Origin: JBLNBU01 sp050260215
GTDB taxonomy: Bacteria > Pseudomonadota > Alphaproteobacteria > Rhodospirillales > Magnetospirillaceae
Length of the DNA: 29,826 nucleotides
Reading direction: 5' to 3'
Assembly: GCA_050260215.1 (NCBI GenBank)
Contig: JBLNBU010000124.1
Span: 1-29,826, forward strand
Shown piece after piece: positions 1 through 7,645 of this stretch. Positions within the stretch are counted from its first letter, which is position 1. Every line of letters starts with the position of its first letter. Below the pieces are notes generated by a model. That model did no database searches, was not told where the DNA came from, and saw only the letters and a program-made list of their open reading frames with translations. Position numbers and translations under genes: made by a program.

Positions 1-1
1 G

Positions 2-628
2 GTGCGGCCGAGCCAGTGGCGGGCCATCCGCGACGAGCTGCTGACCGTGTGGGACGTGACCGGCGGCCGATGGCAACACGACCGGCTGACCCTCACGATC
101 GCCGAAGCCAACCGAAAGCGAATCGCCAATCAGGCCAATGGCGGCAATGGCGGTCGGGCTAAATCGCTGAAATATAAGGGCCGCACGATAGCGGACGCCA
201 CCGACCCGCCAAGCGACGACATGCCGAAAACGTACCCTAGATACGAGAGGGATAACCTCTCTGTCCCTGACGGGACGGAGAGAGGTTATCCTGTGGCGGA
301 CGCTTTGCAGCCGCCATCGCCCTGGGACCAGGTCAAGGGGACCTTCGACGCCGCCAGGCGATCGGCATGGCTCGACCAACTGGTCTTCGCCGGGGTCGAC
401 GACGGGTCAGTCGTGTTACTCGCGCCGACACGGTTTGTCGCCGACTGGGTCGGCACGAACCTTGGCGTTGACATTTGCCGGGGGTTTGCCGCAGCCGGAA
501 TGGCCGTGCGCGGCATTGCCGTCAGCGTCGCGACGAGCGTCAACATCGCCCCGGCAAGCCCCGCGGAAGCGTCAAATCATCCTAGCGGGGGCGCGGCCGG
601 CTCTGCCGGCCGCGGGGGCCGGCAATGA
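2..628 (+). CDS. Replication-type protein, DUF1376-like plus DnaA-N-like region (5' partial)
   Basis: The reading frame is open to the left edge, so the true start lies outside the window; the GTG at base 2 is probably internal. The first 55 or so visible residues (QWRAIRDEL, GGRWQHDRL, then a GGNGGRAK turn) resemble the C-terminal part of DUF1376/YdaU-like proteins of phages and plasmids. Residues about 106-165 (PWDQVKGTF, then LAPTRFVADWV) match the pattern of the DnaA N-terminal domain, which contacts helicase or other replication partners. This pairing is known from phage- and plasmid-borne replication proteins in alphaproteobacteria. The linker between the domains is encoded by a long inverted repeat (250-291). 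The C-terminus is low-complexity and ends in a G+C-rich hairpin. A replication-initiation role for the element is inference. Confidence 0.6.
   Translation: MRPSQWRAIRDELLTVWDVTGGRWQHDRLTLTIAEANRKRIANQANGGNGGRAKSLKYKGRTIADATDPPSDDMPKTYPRYERDNLSVPDGTERGYPVADALQPPSPWDQVKGTFDAARRSAWLDQLVFAGVDDGSVVLLAPTRFVADWVGTNLGVDICRGFAAAGMAVRGIAVSVATSVNIAPASPAEASNHPSGGAAGSAGRGGRQ
250..291. repeat. Long inverted repeat inside the replication-type gene
   Basis: Bases 250-262 pair perfectly with 279-291 (13 bp). After a 2-base bulge (277-278), bases 263-267 pair with 272-276, closing a TGAC loop at 268-271. The hairpin lies in the linker between the two protein domains, so it is translated as well as structured. 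Its role is unknown: it could be an inserted palindromic element, a replication-related site or an mRNA control hairpin. Confidence 0.6.
592..614 (+). terminator. G+C-rich hairpin at the end of the replication-type gene
   Basis: Bases 592-601 pair perfectly with 605-614 around a TCT loop, a 10-bp all-G/C stem just before the stop codon at 626-628. No T-run follows on the plus strand, so intrinsic termination is doubtful. It may simply slow polymerase or protect the 3' end. Confidence 0.3.
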
Positions 629-760
629 GGCCCCTCGCCCGCCAAAAAAACAACTGCCATCCGCCCAGCGCCAATCAAGGCCGCTTCGCGCCGCCTTCGG
701 CGGTGGCCGGGGGCCAGCCTTGACAGGCGCCGGGCTCCTGGCTGTGAGGCTCCCCATAGC

Positions 761-794
761 AGGACGGCGCGGCCGTCCTGCCGAGGGGCAGGAC
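761..794 (+). promoter_or_regulatory. Two mutually exclusive hairpins before the small membrane genes
   Basis: Bases 761-767 can pair with 773-779 (7 bp, loop 768-772). Alternatively 775-782 pair perfectly with 787-794 (8 bp, GAGG loop). Both use bases 775-779, so only one can form at a time, as in attenuator or antiterminator designs. The element ends 34 bases before the ATG at 828. No other gene is apparent in 629-827. Confidence 0.35.
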
Positions 795-827
795 CAGTGC
801 CCACCAAGGCAACAAGGAGTGCGGACC

Positions 828-1043
828 ATGCACATGGATTTCCAGACAATGCAGGCGGTCGGCGCGGTCATCGCCGTGCTCGCGGCCTGGATCTACCGCT
901 TTGAGCTGATCGGCCTGGTCGTGGCGGTGGCGGCCTACCTGTTGGGCCGGTTGCTGGGCAAGGCCGTGCGACTGCTGGCCTGGGGCATCAAGGCCGCGTG
1001 GCGGCGGCATGGAGGCGGCCATGATCGCGTTCGCCAGGCGTAA
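828..1043 (+). CDS. Small membrane protein, 71 aa
   Basis: Starts with MHMDFQTMQAV. The ATG at 828 has a good AAGGAG ribosome site at 813-818; longer in-frame extensions upstream have no such support. Residues about 9-25 and 27-45 are hydrophobic, so two transmembrane segments are likely, followed by a basic tail that should face the cytoplasm. It overlaps the next small gene and forms a compact cluster with it and the large membrane protein at 1203. I do not recognise the family. A secretion-apparatus accessory, holin-like protein or coat-like protein are all possible. Confidence 0.65.
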   Translation: MHMDFQTMQAVGAVIAVLAAWIYRFELIGLVVAVAAYLLGRLLGKAVRLLAWGIKAAWRRHGGGHDRVRQA

Positions 1044-1206
1044 CGCGGCGGCGATCGCCGCGCTCGCGACCGTGCCGGCCATGATGCTGGTGACGGTCGC
1101 CACGGTCGAATCCATCGCCGTTCGGTTTGTAACCGGGGTGGTGCTGCTGGCCTACGCCATCAAGCTGATTGCCGTGCTCGTGACCGCCTGGAGGGGGAGA
1201 CAATGA
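1021..1206 (+). CDS. Small membrane protein, 61 aa
   Basis: The start at 1021 is preferred over the in-frame ATG at 1009 because GGAGG at 1011-1015 sits 5 bases before it. The protein begins MIAFARRNAAAIA and has two hydrophobic stretches (about residues 10-30 and 33-55) ending in a short basic tail. It overlaps the upstream 71-aa gene by 23 bases, and its stop overlaps the next start (ATG at 1203), so the three genes are probably translationally coupled. The family is not recognised. The cluster suggests a membrane complex with the 390-aa protein. Confidence 0.6.
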   Translation: MIAFARRNAAAIAALATVPAMMLVTVATVESIAVRFVTGVVLLAYAIKLIAVLVTAWRGRQ

Positions 1207-2375
1207 CCAGCATTTGCGCGACCTGCGCCGTCTTCAACGTGTTCGGCGCCTTCTTCTCGGACTTCGCCAAGGAGGCATTCGTCATCGTCGGCAATACCGT
1301 CACCGTGCTGGTGTTCGGCTTCATGGTCGGCGCCGGCATCCTGCGATACGCCCTGCGTCGGCTGGCGCCGCATCTGGGGAAAGACAGCGCCCCGCGCATC
1401 GACCTCGTGCAGCTCGTCGTATTCCTCGCAAGCGTCGGCGCCCTGCGGGTGGCCGACGTGATCGTCTGGCGGACATACGACGCCATGATGGATTGGGGGG
1501 CGGGCGTGACTATCCAGCTCATCGAAAAGGGTTCGGGCGGCGCCATGGTGGTTCCCGCCGCCGCGCGCACCCCGATTGCGCAAATCGTCGGCGGCGCCGA
1601 GAGCTTGCTGTGGGGTTTCGTCCAATTCGCATTCGAGGCGTTGAGCGCCCCTAATTTCTTCACCGCGCTGACCACCAGCCCCGGTTCCATCGTTATCTCG
1701 GTGGTGTTCGGGGCGCTCGTGCTCCTCGTGTACGGCGGCCTGCTGCTGTACTTCGCCTATATCATCCTGCAGGCCTTCATCTTCCTGCTGCTGCCCATCC
1801 CGTTCGGCTCACTGATCGTCGCCTGTGCCGCGTTCAAGGAGACCCGGCAGGTGACCATTGAAGCGGTGCGCCTGGTCATTTCCGGCCTCGGGACCTTCGT
1901 GGCGGCGGGCATCGCGATGGGGCTGACCGGACGCATCCTCGACCTGTCGAAAAGCACGGTCGCCTGCTACTTGGACACCCGCAGCGCCGAGTCATGTGCG
2001 GGCCAGGTCGCCAGCCTCGCCGATGCCGTCGGTGTGCCGGCGGGCGCGCTGAAAGAGGCCTTCTCCAGCTTCGAACTCTTCACCGTGCTGATCGTCCTGG
2101 GGGCGTGCTGCTGGATCGTCCACTTCCTCACCCAGGTCGTCACCGCCCGCCTGCTGGGGGTGCAGCCGCTGGCCGGCCCGCTGTCGGTTTTCGCCGCCAC
2201 CACGGCAGGGACGATCTACATGGGCGCCCGCCAGGCCTTCGCCGGCGGCAAGCAAGCGATTTCCCTCGGCCAGGCCTCGCTGTCGCGCGGCTTTGCCGGG
2301 GAAATGGGCCGCGATCCACTGCGCATGGACTCGCGCGAGCGGGGCGGCCCCTTCGACCCGATGCGAATGACTTAA
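1203..2375 (+). CDS. Polytopic membrane protein, VirB6/TrbL-like (tentative)
   Basis: A 390-aa protein with about six hydrophobic segments: roughly residues 25-48, 62-80, 160-185, 186-215, 220-245 and 283-305. The N-terminus carries a CxxC pair (C5, C8) before the first segment, and a soluble loop with further cysteines lies at about 253-266. Length, topology and the long central loop resemble VirB6/TrbL inner-membrane proteins of type IV secretion systems, but no decisive motif is visible and no other secretion gene lies in the window. The ATG overlaps the stop of the preceding small gene. A transfer or phage-assembly role is inference from context. Confidence 0.5.
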   Translation: MTSICATCAVFNVFGAFFSDFAKEAFVIVGNTVTVLVFGFMVGAGILRYALRRLAPHLGKDSAPRIDLVQLVVFLASVGALRVADVIVWRTYDAMMDWGAGVTIQLIEKGSGGAMVVPAAARTPIAQIVGGAESLLWGFVQFAFEALSAPNFFTALTTSPGSIVISVVFGALVLLVYGGLLLYFAYIILQAFIFLLLPIPFGSLIVACAAFKETRQVTIEAVRLVISGLGTFVAAGIAMGLTGRILDLSKSTVACYLDTRSAESCAGQVASLADAVGVPAGALKEAFSSFELFTVLIVLGACCWIVHFLTQVVTARLLGVQPLAGPLSVFAATTAGTIYMGARQAFAGGKQAISLGQASLSRGFAGEMGRDPLRMDSRERGGPFDPMRMT

Positions 2376-2389
2376 GGGGAGTGAATGCC

Positions 2390-2674
2390 ATGTTGATGCA
2401 GCTCGATGACGCAATCCTGCGCGGCCGCCTCGCCAATCGCGACGGTGTGCCGTCCCGCGAAAGCAAGCTGTTGCTGGGCAAGGTGCTGGGGCCGTACCTG
2501 CCCTATTTCACCGACGCGGACTGGGCGCGCGACGCCGATGGCCTGCTGCGCCTCAGCCAGGTCACCGTCCAGATCGGCCGGACCACCGTCACCGCCACCA
2601 ACAACGACTTCCCGCCCGTCCGCTTCGCCCCCCTGTGGCCGCCAATCTGGCCGGCCTGGATGGAGCGGACGTGA
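2390..2674 (+). CDS. Hypothetical protein, 94 aa
   Basis: Starts MLMQLDDAIL 14 bases after the membrane-protein gene, with AAGGGGA at 2374-2380 as ribosome site; an in-frame GTG at 2381 is an alternative. It is soluble, with no signal peptide or membrane segment. It mixes charged helical stretches with a proline- and tryptophan-rich end (PPVRFAPLWPPIWPAW). I do not recognise a family. The close spacing suggests co-transcription with the upstream cluster. A structured, probably untranslated stretch follows the stop. Confidence 0.55.
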   Translation: MLMQLDDAILRGRLANRDGVPSRESKLLLGKVLGPYLPYFTDADWARDADGLLRLSQVTVQIGRTTVTATNNDFPPVRFAPLWPPIWPAWMERT

Positions 2675-2679
2675 CTTGA

Positions 2680-2799
2680 CCCCCGACGCTGTCGCTTGGG
2701 GGCCACGTCTCGGCACTTCGTGCAGTGCGCACTTAACCCGTGGGGTGGTGCGCAACGGCGAACCTACCCAATCGGGTGGTACGGCCCTCCCGGCGGGAG
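2680..2799 (+). other. Run of five consecutive hairpins, possible structured RNA
   Basis: Five stems follow one another in 120 bases. (1) CCCC 2680-2683 with GGGG 2698-2701, enclosing CGAC 2684-2687 with GTCG 2691-2694. (2) GCAC 2713-2716 with GTGC 2720-2723. (3) GCGCAC 2727-2732 with GTGCGC 2748-2753, enclosing ACCC 2736-2739 with GGGT 2743-2746. (4) ACCC 2766-2769 with GGGT 2774-2777. (5) CTCCC 2787-2791 with GGGAG 2795-2799. The block fills the gap between a stop at 2674 and the next gene's start region at 2802-2826. It could be a leader RNA, a small RNA or a single-strand replication/transfer site. No known RNA family was recognised. Confidence 0.4.
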
Positions 2800-2825
2800 T
2801 AATGGGAATTCAGGGGAGAGAAGCA

Positions 2826-3197
2826 ATGGAGCGATGGAAACGCTTTCGCCGGAAAAGGCAGGCGGAGGGATGGGTCCAAGTTCGGGTATGGGTGCCGGCC
2901 GGTGACGCACAGGCGATCCTCGACATCGCCGACGAACTGCGCCCGGAGGCCGAAACCGATGAGGGGGAGGACGGCCCGATGGACGGCCTCCCGACCGAAC
3001 GCCAACTCAGCTACGCCGAGCAGATTTGCCGCAGGTACAAGCTGACGGTCCCGCCCCCGATTCTCCGCTCCCGCCTTCGTCTGATGGCCTGGATACGGCG
3101 CAACCGCTTCGGCCCCTCTGACGTGGATATCCGTCTCGAACAAAAACGCCTGGCCCGCATCGCCAAGCTGCGTGCCGAACTGGAGGAACTGGAATGA
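2826..3197 (+). CDS. Hypothetical basic protein, 123 aa
   Basis: Starts MERWKRFRRKRQ, with a purine-rich GGGGAGAG stretch just upstream; an in-frame ATG at 2802 would add eight residues. The N-terminus is strongly basic and followed by VQVRVWVPAGDAQAI, like the amphipathic strand-helix starts of small plasmid DNA-binding proteins. Residues about 56-90 (LPTERQLSYAEQICRRY, then TVPPP) resemble a short motif seen in plasmid topoisomerase tails and mobile-element proteins. The C-terminus is a charged, probably coiled-coil helix. Its stop overlaps the next gene's ATG (ATGA at 3194-3197), indicating coupled translation. A DNA-binding role is a guess. Confidence 0.55.
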   Translation: MERWKRFRRKRQAEGWVQVRVWVPAGDAQAILDIADELRPEAETDEGEDGPMDGLPTERQLSYAEQICRRYKLTVPPPILRSRLRLMAWIRRNRFGPSDVDIRLEQKRLARIAKLRAELEELE

Positions 3198-4147
3198 CCA
3201 TCACCACCGAAACCGACCCGCGCCCTGCCCTGCGGGAGCACTACGCCACGCTGCGCGATAAGAGCCTGTCGCCTGCGGACACCATGTGGGCGCTGGTGCT
3301 GCGCGCCCAGCGCCTCGGGGCGGGACACGAGGACGCCGAAATGCTCGCCCTGGACGTGGTCACCGATGCCGGCGACATGACGCCCGAGGGCGCCGCGCAA
3401 TGCCTCCAGGCGGCATTGTCGATCGCGACGCTGGTCGTGCACGACGAGCGGCTGATTTGGGCAATTACCGGCCGCCAGGTCCCGCCCTCGGTGCGACGCC
3501 GCGAACTCGCCATCACCGCCTTCGACCACGCCCGCGCGACGGGAAAGAGCGACCGCGAAGCGTTCGAGGTGGCGACCAGGTTCGACCACCAGAAGGCCGT
3601 CGGCCATCCCGCCATCGCCGCCGCGATCCGCCAGCACATGGGCTACGGCCGCGACGACTATTGGCGCGATCCGAGCGTGTGGGACATGCTCGGCTACGAG
3701 CGGACCAAGCGCTGGATTTATGGCTTCCTGGACGTGGCCGCCAACGTCGTCTTCATCCGAGAGAGCACCAAGCCGCTGACCGACTGGCGCGGCGAAATTC
3801 GGAACGCCTTCGGCGTCTCTGGCCTGGAATTCGTGGAGCCGGGAGAGACGGCGGACGGCCGCCGCATCTTCGAGATCTACGCGCTCGAGATGGGCGCCGA
3901 CGTGGTCATCCCGAATTGGAAGAACAATGTGCCGCCCTACGGCATTGCGCCCGACGGAAAGCTCGGGACCTGGTTGAAATGGGTGTGGCAGTACGTGGCG
4001 ATGCTGAACGGCATCGAGGCCCGCAAGCCGCGCGCGACCATGCCCTACGACCAGGTTCCGCCGTTCACGCGGGCGATGGTGGAAGTGAGGAAATGGCCGG
4101 CGGAAGCGACAATCGTATTGGGTTCTAGATTGGAACTTTCTGGTTAG
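3194..4147 (+). CDS. Hypothetical protein, 317 aa
   Basis: The ATG overlaps the stop of the 123-aa gene, so the pair is likely co-translated. The protein is soluble, helical at the N-terminus and free of signal peptide or membrane segments. Tryptophan/tyrosine-rich patches occur at about 154-176 (YWRDPSVWDMLGYERTKRW) and 260-275. No catalytic motif or family was recognised. Base composition turns sharply A+T-rich in the last 30 or so bases, and the 3' end overlaps the convergent membrane-protein gene by 23 bases. The original C-terminus may therefore have been replaced when the A+T-rich patch was acquired. Confidence 0.55.
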   Translation: MTITTETDPRPALREHYATLRDKSLSPADTMWALVLRAQRLGAGHEDAEMLALDVVTDAGDMTPEGAAQCLQAALSIATLVVHDERLIWAITGRQVPPSVRRRELAITAFDHARATGKSDREAFEVATRFDHQKAVGHPAIAAAIRQHMGYGRDDYWRDPSVWDMLGYERTKRWIYGFLDVAANVVFIRESTKPLTDWRGEIRNAFGVSGLEFVEPGETADGRRIFEIYALEMGADVVIPNWKNNVPPYGIAPDGKLGTWLKWVWQYVAMLNGIEARKPRATMPYDQVPPFTRAMVEVRKWPAEATIVLGSRLELSG

Positions 4148-4616
4148 CAATATCCGCAATTATCCTAACCAGAAGAACAATCGCGTATACGCCCGCTGAG
4201 AACCCCGTTCCTCCGATAATTATATTCATCGTAACAAAAAATCCCCGATCTTCTTTGAATGCGCGTTTGGCTTTTCCAGAGTCAAACGCGCCTATATATC
4301 TGTGTGCGCGATACCATTCCAAAATATGATTAATAAGGTTCATAATGTAAGCAAGCAAAGCAACTGCACCTACCAGCCCGAAGCCCTGCAGTAGCGATAA
4401 ACTAAATCCAGCGACACTGAGAAAATCCTCATGGTTGTTATCCACAAGTTTCAGCATTGCTGTTCCAAAAAAACCAAACCCACTTGCGAGCCCAGCGCCG
4501 CTGATACCCAGCGCCATTTTTACGATATCGTTCGTGATTTCATAAGAGCGGTTCTGGTGGTAATCGCGTGCATCCTCTGCACTGAGCTTGTTCCAAGTAG
4601 TTAGGTTTTCGTCCAA
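4125..4616 (-). CDS. Small polytopic membrane protein in an A+T-rich patch
   Basis: A 164-aa protein when started at the TTG codon 4614-4616, which has a strong AGGGAGG ribosome site (4622-4628 on the plus strand) five bases upstream; the frame also runs 19 codons further without such a site. After a polar N-terminus (residues 1-30) come four likely membrane segments: about 31-52, 65-80, 81-100 and 128-153. A basic hydrophilic stretch (residues about 104-127) separates the last two. No family was recognised. Codon use is A+T-rich, unlike its neighbours, so recent transfer is likely. Small membrane proteins of this sort occur as effectors of defence systems, but nothing here proves that. Confidence 0.6.
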   Translation of the reverse strand: MDENLTTWNKLSAEDARDYHQNRSYEITNDIVKMALGISGAGLASGFGFFGTAMLKLVDNNHEDFLSVAGFSLSLLQGFGLVGAVALLAYIMNLINHILEWYRAHRYIGAFDSGKAKRAFKEDRGFFVTMNIIIGGTGFSAGVYAIVLLVRIIADIANQKVPI

Positions 4617-4711
4617 AGTAGCCTCCCTCTGCAGCCGGCTTGGGCTGGTTCCCTTGACTCCCACTTTTAGCAATGTGACGATGCCTTCCGCCAGCGATGA
4701 GGGAGGGCATC

Positions 4712-5398
4712 GTGTCGGAGTATCCGCCGCCAGCCGCCAAGCAGAGCAGTTTTCTCGGCCTGATCCTCGGGCTGCTGTCGATCATCACCGGCGGGATCAG
4801 CATCTTCCTTCTCGGGCTGGTGTTCGCGCCGATCGGCATCATCGCCGGGCTGCTGGGGGCCGTCTTCAGCTTCCGCAAGAGCTACACCGTCGGCGGCGCG
4901 CTCAGCATCGTCGGGATCGTGCTCGCCGGCCTGGGGCTGTTCACCTCGCCCAGCTTCTATTGGATGCTGGCCAGCCTGTCGTTCGCCTCGCTGTTCATGT
5001 CGAAATCGGCCTCGACCGCCGCCGTGCAGACCCAGCCGGCTTGGCACAAGGAACCGCCGGCCAAGAAGATCGAGCCGCCCAAGGTGATCGAGGGTGAGGC
5101 CCGCGTGGTCGACACCTCGACGCTGATGATCGGCGGCACGAAGGTGACGCTGAAGGGCGTGCTGGCCACCAACCGCGAACAGGCCGACACCCTGCAGGAC
5201 TTCATCCGCCTGCAGGGCGGTTCCGTGCGCTGCGACCCCGAGGGCACGGTCTACACCTGCCGCACCGGCCAGGGCGTCGACGTGGCCGAGGCGGCGATCC
5301 TCAACGGCGCCGCCAAGGCGGCGGCCTCGGCGCCGACCAACTACCAACAGCGCCAAGCCCAGGCGAAGGAACGCCGGGCCGGCATTTGGGCAAACTAG
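4712..5398 (+). CDS. Membrane protein with C-terminal SNase-like domain
   Basis: The GTG at 4712 is chosen because AGGGAGG (4700-4706) lies five bases upstream, giving 228 aa; the in-frame ATG at 4697 lacks a site. Residues about 14-52 and 60-80, with a third stretch near 82-96, are hydrophobic and glycine-rich, like DUF4190-type membrane regions. After a proline/lysine linker, residues about 127-228 resemble a staphylococcal-nuclease fold: EGEARVVDTSTLMIGG at its start, VAEAAILNGAAKA later, and an AKERRAGIWAN ending typical of SNase-like proteins. The usual catalytic arginine and acidic residues are not evident, so nuclease activity is doubtful. It sits 8 bases upstream of a lipoprotein gene, probably in one operon. 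Confidence 0.65.
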   Translation: MSEYPPPAAKQSSFLGLILGLLSIITGGISIFLLGLVFAPIGIIAGLLGAVFSFRKSYTVGGALSIVGIVLAGLGLFTSPSFYWMLASLSFASLFMSKSASTAAVQTQPAWHKEPPAKKIEPPKVIEGEARVVDTSTLMIGGTKVTLKGVLATNREQADTLQDFIRLQGGSVRCDPEGTVYTCRTGQGVDVAEAAILNGAAKAAASAPTNYQQRQAQAKERRAGIWAN

Positions 5399-5406
5399 GG
5401 GGCACC

Positions 5407-6006
5407 ATGAACAAGAAGGTCGTTTGCGCGGCACTGGCCATCACCCTGACCACGACGAGCTGCGCCACCACCGGCGGGCCCAGCAACAACCAGATCGGCG
5501 GCACCGCGGGCGGCGCGCTGATCGGCGGCCTGGCCGGGCGGCTGATCGGCGGCAACAACACCGGCATGATCATCGGTGCCCTGGCCGGCGCCGCGATCGG
5601 TGCGGCCTTCGGCACCTGGCTGGACGACCGCGAGCAGCAGCAGATGACGCAGGCGACCGCCGCTGCGGCCGAGACCTTGCCCACCGGCGAGCGCATCGCC
5701 TGGTCGGCCCCTACCCCGCCGCCGCCGGACACCGCCCCGCCGCCGCCGGCCGCCGCCCCGGTCGAGCGCGTCACCCAGGCACCCCTGCCGCCGCCTCCCG
5801 GCGCGAAGACCGCGGCCAAGCCCACCACCCCGGCCCAGCCCCCGAGCGCCACCGGCTGGATCATCCCCACCTCCGACCCCTACCGCACCGCCGACGGCCG
5901 CACATGCCGCGACCTCAAGCAGGTGGCGACGAAGAACGGAGATACGCGGGAGCAGTCGGTGACCGCTTGCAAGAGCGGGGCGGGGGGATGGGAAATCCCG
6001 ACCTAA
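5407..6006 (+). CDS. Glycine-zipper outer-membrane lipoprotein, 17-kDa antigen-like
   Basis: A 199-aa protein starting MNKKVVCAALAI. The N-terminus is a lipoprotein-like signal with the probable lipidated cysteine at C19 (TTTSC, a weak lipobox). Residues about 30-68 form a glycine zipper (GGTAGGALIGGLAG, then GALAGAAIGAAFG) as in the Rickettsia 17-kDa surface antigen family. A proline/alanine-rich linker follows. The C-terminal segment (YRTADGRTCRDLKQ to GGWEIPT), with two cysteines, matches the end of that family. The protein likely sits at the outer membrane and helps envelope integrity. It follows the SNase-like membrane gene by 8 bases and precedes the A+T-rich 540-aa gene by 16. Confidence 0.75.
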   Translation: MNKKVVCAALAITLTTTSCATTGGPSNNQIGGTAGGALIGGLAGRLIGGNNTGMIIGALAGAAIGAAFGTWLDDREQQQMTQATAAAAETLPTGERIAWSAPTPPPPDTAPPPPAAAPVERVTQAPLPPPPGAKTAAKPTTPAQPPSATGWIIPTSDPYRTADGRTCRDLKQVATKNGDTREQSVTACKSGAGGWEIPT

Positions 6007-6022
6007 GGGGGAAGGGTACGCC

Positions 6023-7645
6023 ATGCACCTTAGGGAAAATATCGTCAATAACTTCTCGGATAGCATCCCTAGTTTCAATGCAGAATTAGACTGCTATGGA
6101 AGTTACAACACTGCACACTTTGTGTTGCGGCTGTGCCCCGAGGTACATCGGATAATTCAAGCTGCCAATAGTGGTATACATTCCGCTCACGCGATCTCGC
6201 CTGAGACCGTCCAGGCGATGTCCACATTTCTTCACGAAAATATCCATTGGTGGCAACATATTGGCAGTACAACGGGTTTGATGCTGAGTTTGGCTAACCC
6301 GCTACGGGGCCACGCGAACCTAGGACATCTCCGTGAATTTCTACAAACAGTTGGCCCGATAAAGCCAATTAAAAGATACGCGGAAAAATACCATGGCGGG
6401 GCAATGCACCAATCCAATATTATTGTCAATAATTACTACGATATCGATTTCTTTTCGAGAATAATATTTAGTCCAGATGCGCTTAAGCAAGCATCAACCA
6501 GTGCTTATTTTGAGTCAGTGGGTCATGCATTCTTTATAACATATGCAAGCGCAATTGCTGCGCTTGGCACTACATTTGATAAAGATTTTGCAAATTTTCC
6601 GCACCCAGGGGAGTTAGAAAAGCAATATTTAGCCCTGAGAGACGCAAAGCACGAAGGGTTCTTCTATAAGTCCCCTATCGGCGTTCCTCCGATAGGCATA
6701 TTGCACCTATTTGAGGGGCAGGCACGCTTCAGCCAACTCCAGTATCTCTTCAATTGGAGTGGCGGAAGTCTTTCATGGGAAGAAGTTCGACAAAGAGGGA
6801 TGCTCTCGTCGCCTTACGGAGATGCTTTCAATTGGTTTCTTAAGCTCACGGGCAGCAAGTGGCCTCCTTCAATCGACCACCCGTTAATAAATGCGTTCCT
6901 GCTGGCATGCGATATAGCGATAAATCCTTCTGAAGGATATCCGTTCCCTGTCCATTGCCCCGAAACCTTCATTTCCGATAATGACCCCGGAACCAGGTTC
7001 GTCACAATTTGCTGGATATTGAAGAATAAGTGTCCCCACGCCCTATCCTACATCAGGGCTTGTTCCAGAAACGAATATACAGCGGTCTCGAAAGAGATAT
7101 GCAGCCACATGGTAACACATTCGCCAGATTCAATTAGCAGAAAGATTGTTGAATGGGCGGCTAACCAAGAGCCGCTTATTACGCTTATGAAAGAAGAAGA
7201 GGCATTCAGGTTCTCGCCGGAGAATTTTCCACTGCGACTGCTTTTCGCTAAACACATTGCCTTTTTGCGGGACAAGCAGAAACGGCCTGAATTTTTTTGC
7301 TGGCCTGGCGCATGGCTTGCTGGTGAACTCATTTCAACGGATGAAGAAGCGCTGTTTAATCGGCATCAGGCAATGTTTATAGACAAACAAGATAGTAGAA
7401 CTATCGTGCCTATCTTATTTGCCGGAAAAGAAAATGATAATATATACGACACATTCAACACATTTTATTTTGCAAACATCTTGTATGATCAGATGCGCCA
7501 GTGGATTACTGAGGAAGGGCCGTTTACATATGATTATAAATGGCTAACGGAGGATGAGGAATTGAGCGAAATGGAACGGTTCGCCGGTAAACAATTCGAG
7601 GATGAATTTGGCGTTCATCCAAAAACTTTTCGGGGGGTCGATTAA
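6023..7645 (+). CDS. Unknown 540-aa protein with zincin-like HExxH motif
   Basis: The ATG at 6023 follows a GGGGGAAGGG ribosome site. Residues 71-79 read HENIHWWQH, an HExxH zinc-protease signature extended by a fourth histidine (H79) and followed by GSTTGL. A second conserved-looking acidic site, FEGQAR (E231), could supply the third metal ligand, as in gluzincin metallopeptidases. No signal peptide is seen, so it should act in the cytoplasm. The rest contains many aromatic residues and matches no family I can name. Codon use is A+T-rich, in contrast to genes on both sides, and the gene sits beside the integrase, so it is probably recently acquired cargo. Peptidase activity is inference; a host-interaction or defence role is only a hypothesis. 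Confidence 0.65.
   Translation: MHLRENIVNNFSDSIPSFNAELDCYGSYNTAHFVLRLCPEVHRIIQAANSGIHSAHAISPETVQAMSTFLHENIHWWQHIGSTTGLMLSLANPLRGHANLGHLREFLQTVGPIKPIKRYAEKYHGGAMHQSNIIVNNYYDIDFFSRIIFSPDALKQASTSAYFESVGHAFFITYASAIAALGTTFDKDFANFPHPGELEKQYLALRDAKHEGFFYKSPIGVPPIGILHLFEGQARFSQLQYLFNWSGGSLSWEEVRQRGMLSSPYGDAFNWFLKLTGSKWPPSIDHPLINAFLLACDIAINPSEGYPFPVHCPETFISDNDPGTRFVTICWILKNKCPHALSYIRACSRNEYTAVSKEICSHMVTHSPDSISRKIVEWAANQEPLITLMKEEEAFRFSPENFPLRLLFAKHIAFLRDKQKRPEFFCWPGAWLAGELISTDEEALFNRHQAMFIDKQDSRTIVPILFAGKENDNIYDTFNTFYFANILYDQMRQWITEEGPFTYDYKWLTEDEELSEMERFAGKQFEDEFGVHPKTFRGVD

Noticed and set aside
720..725. TTGACA as a -35 promoter box for the small membrane genes
   Set aside because: No acceptable -10 box lies 16-18 bases downstream.
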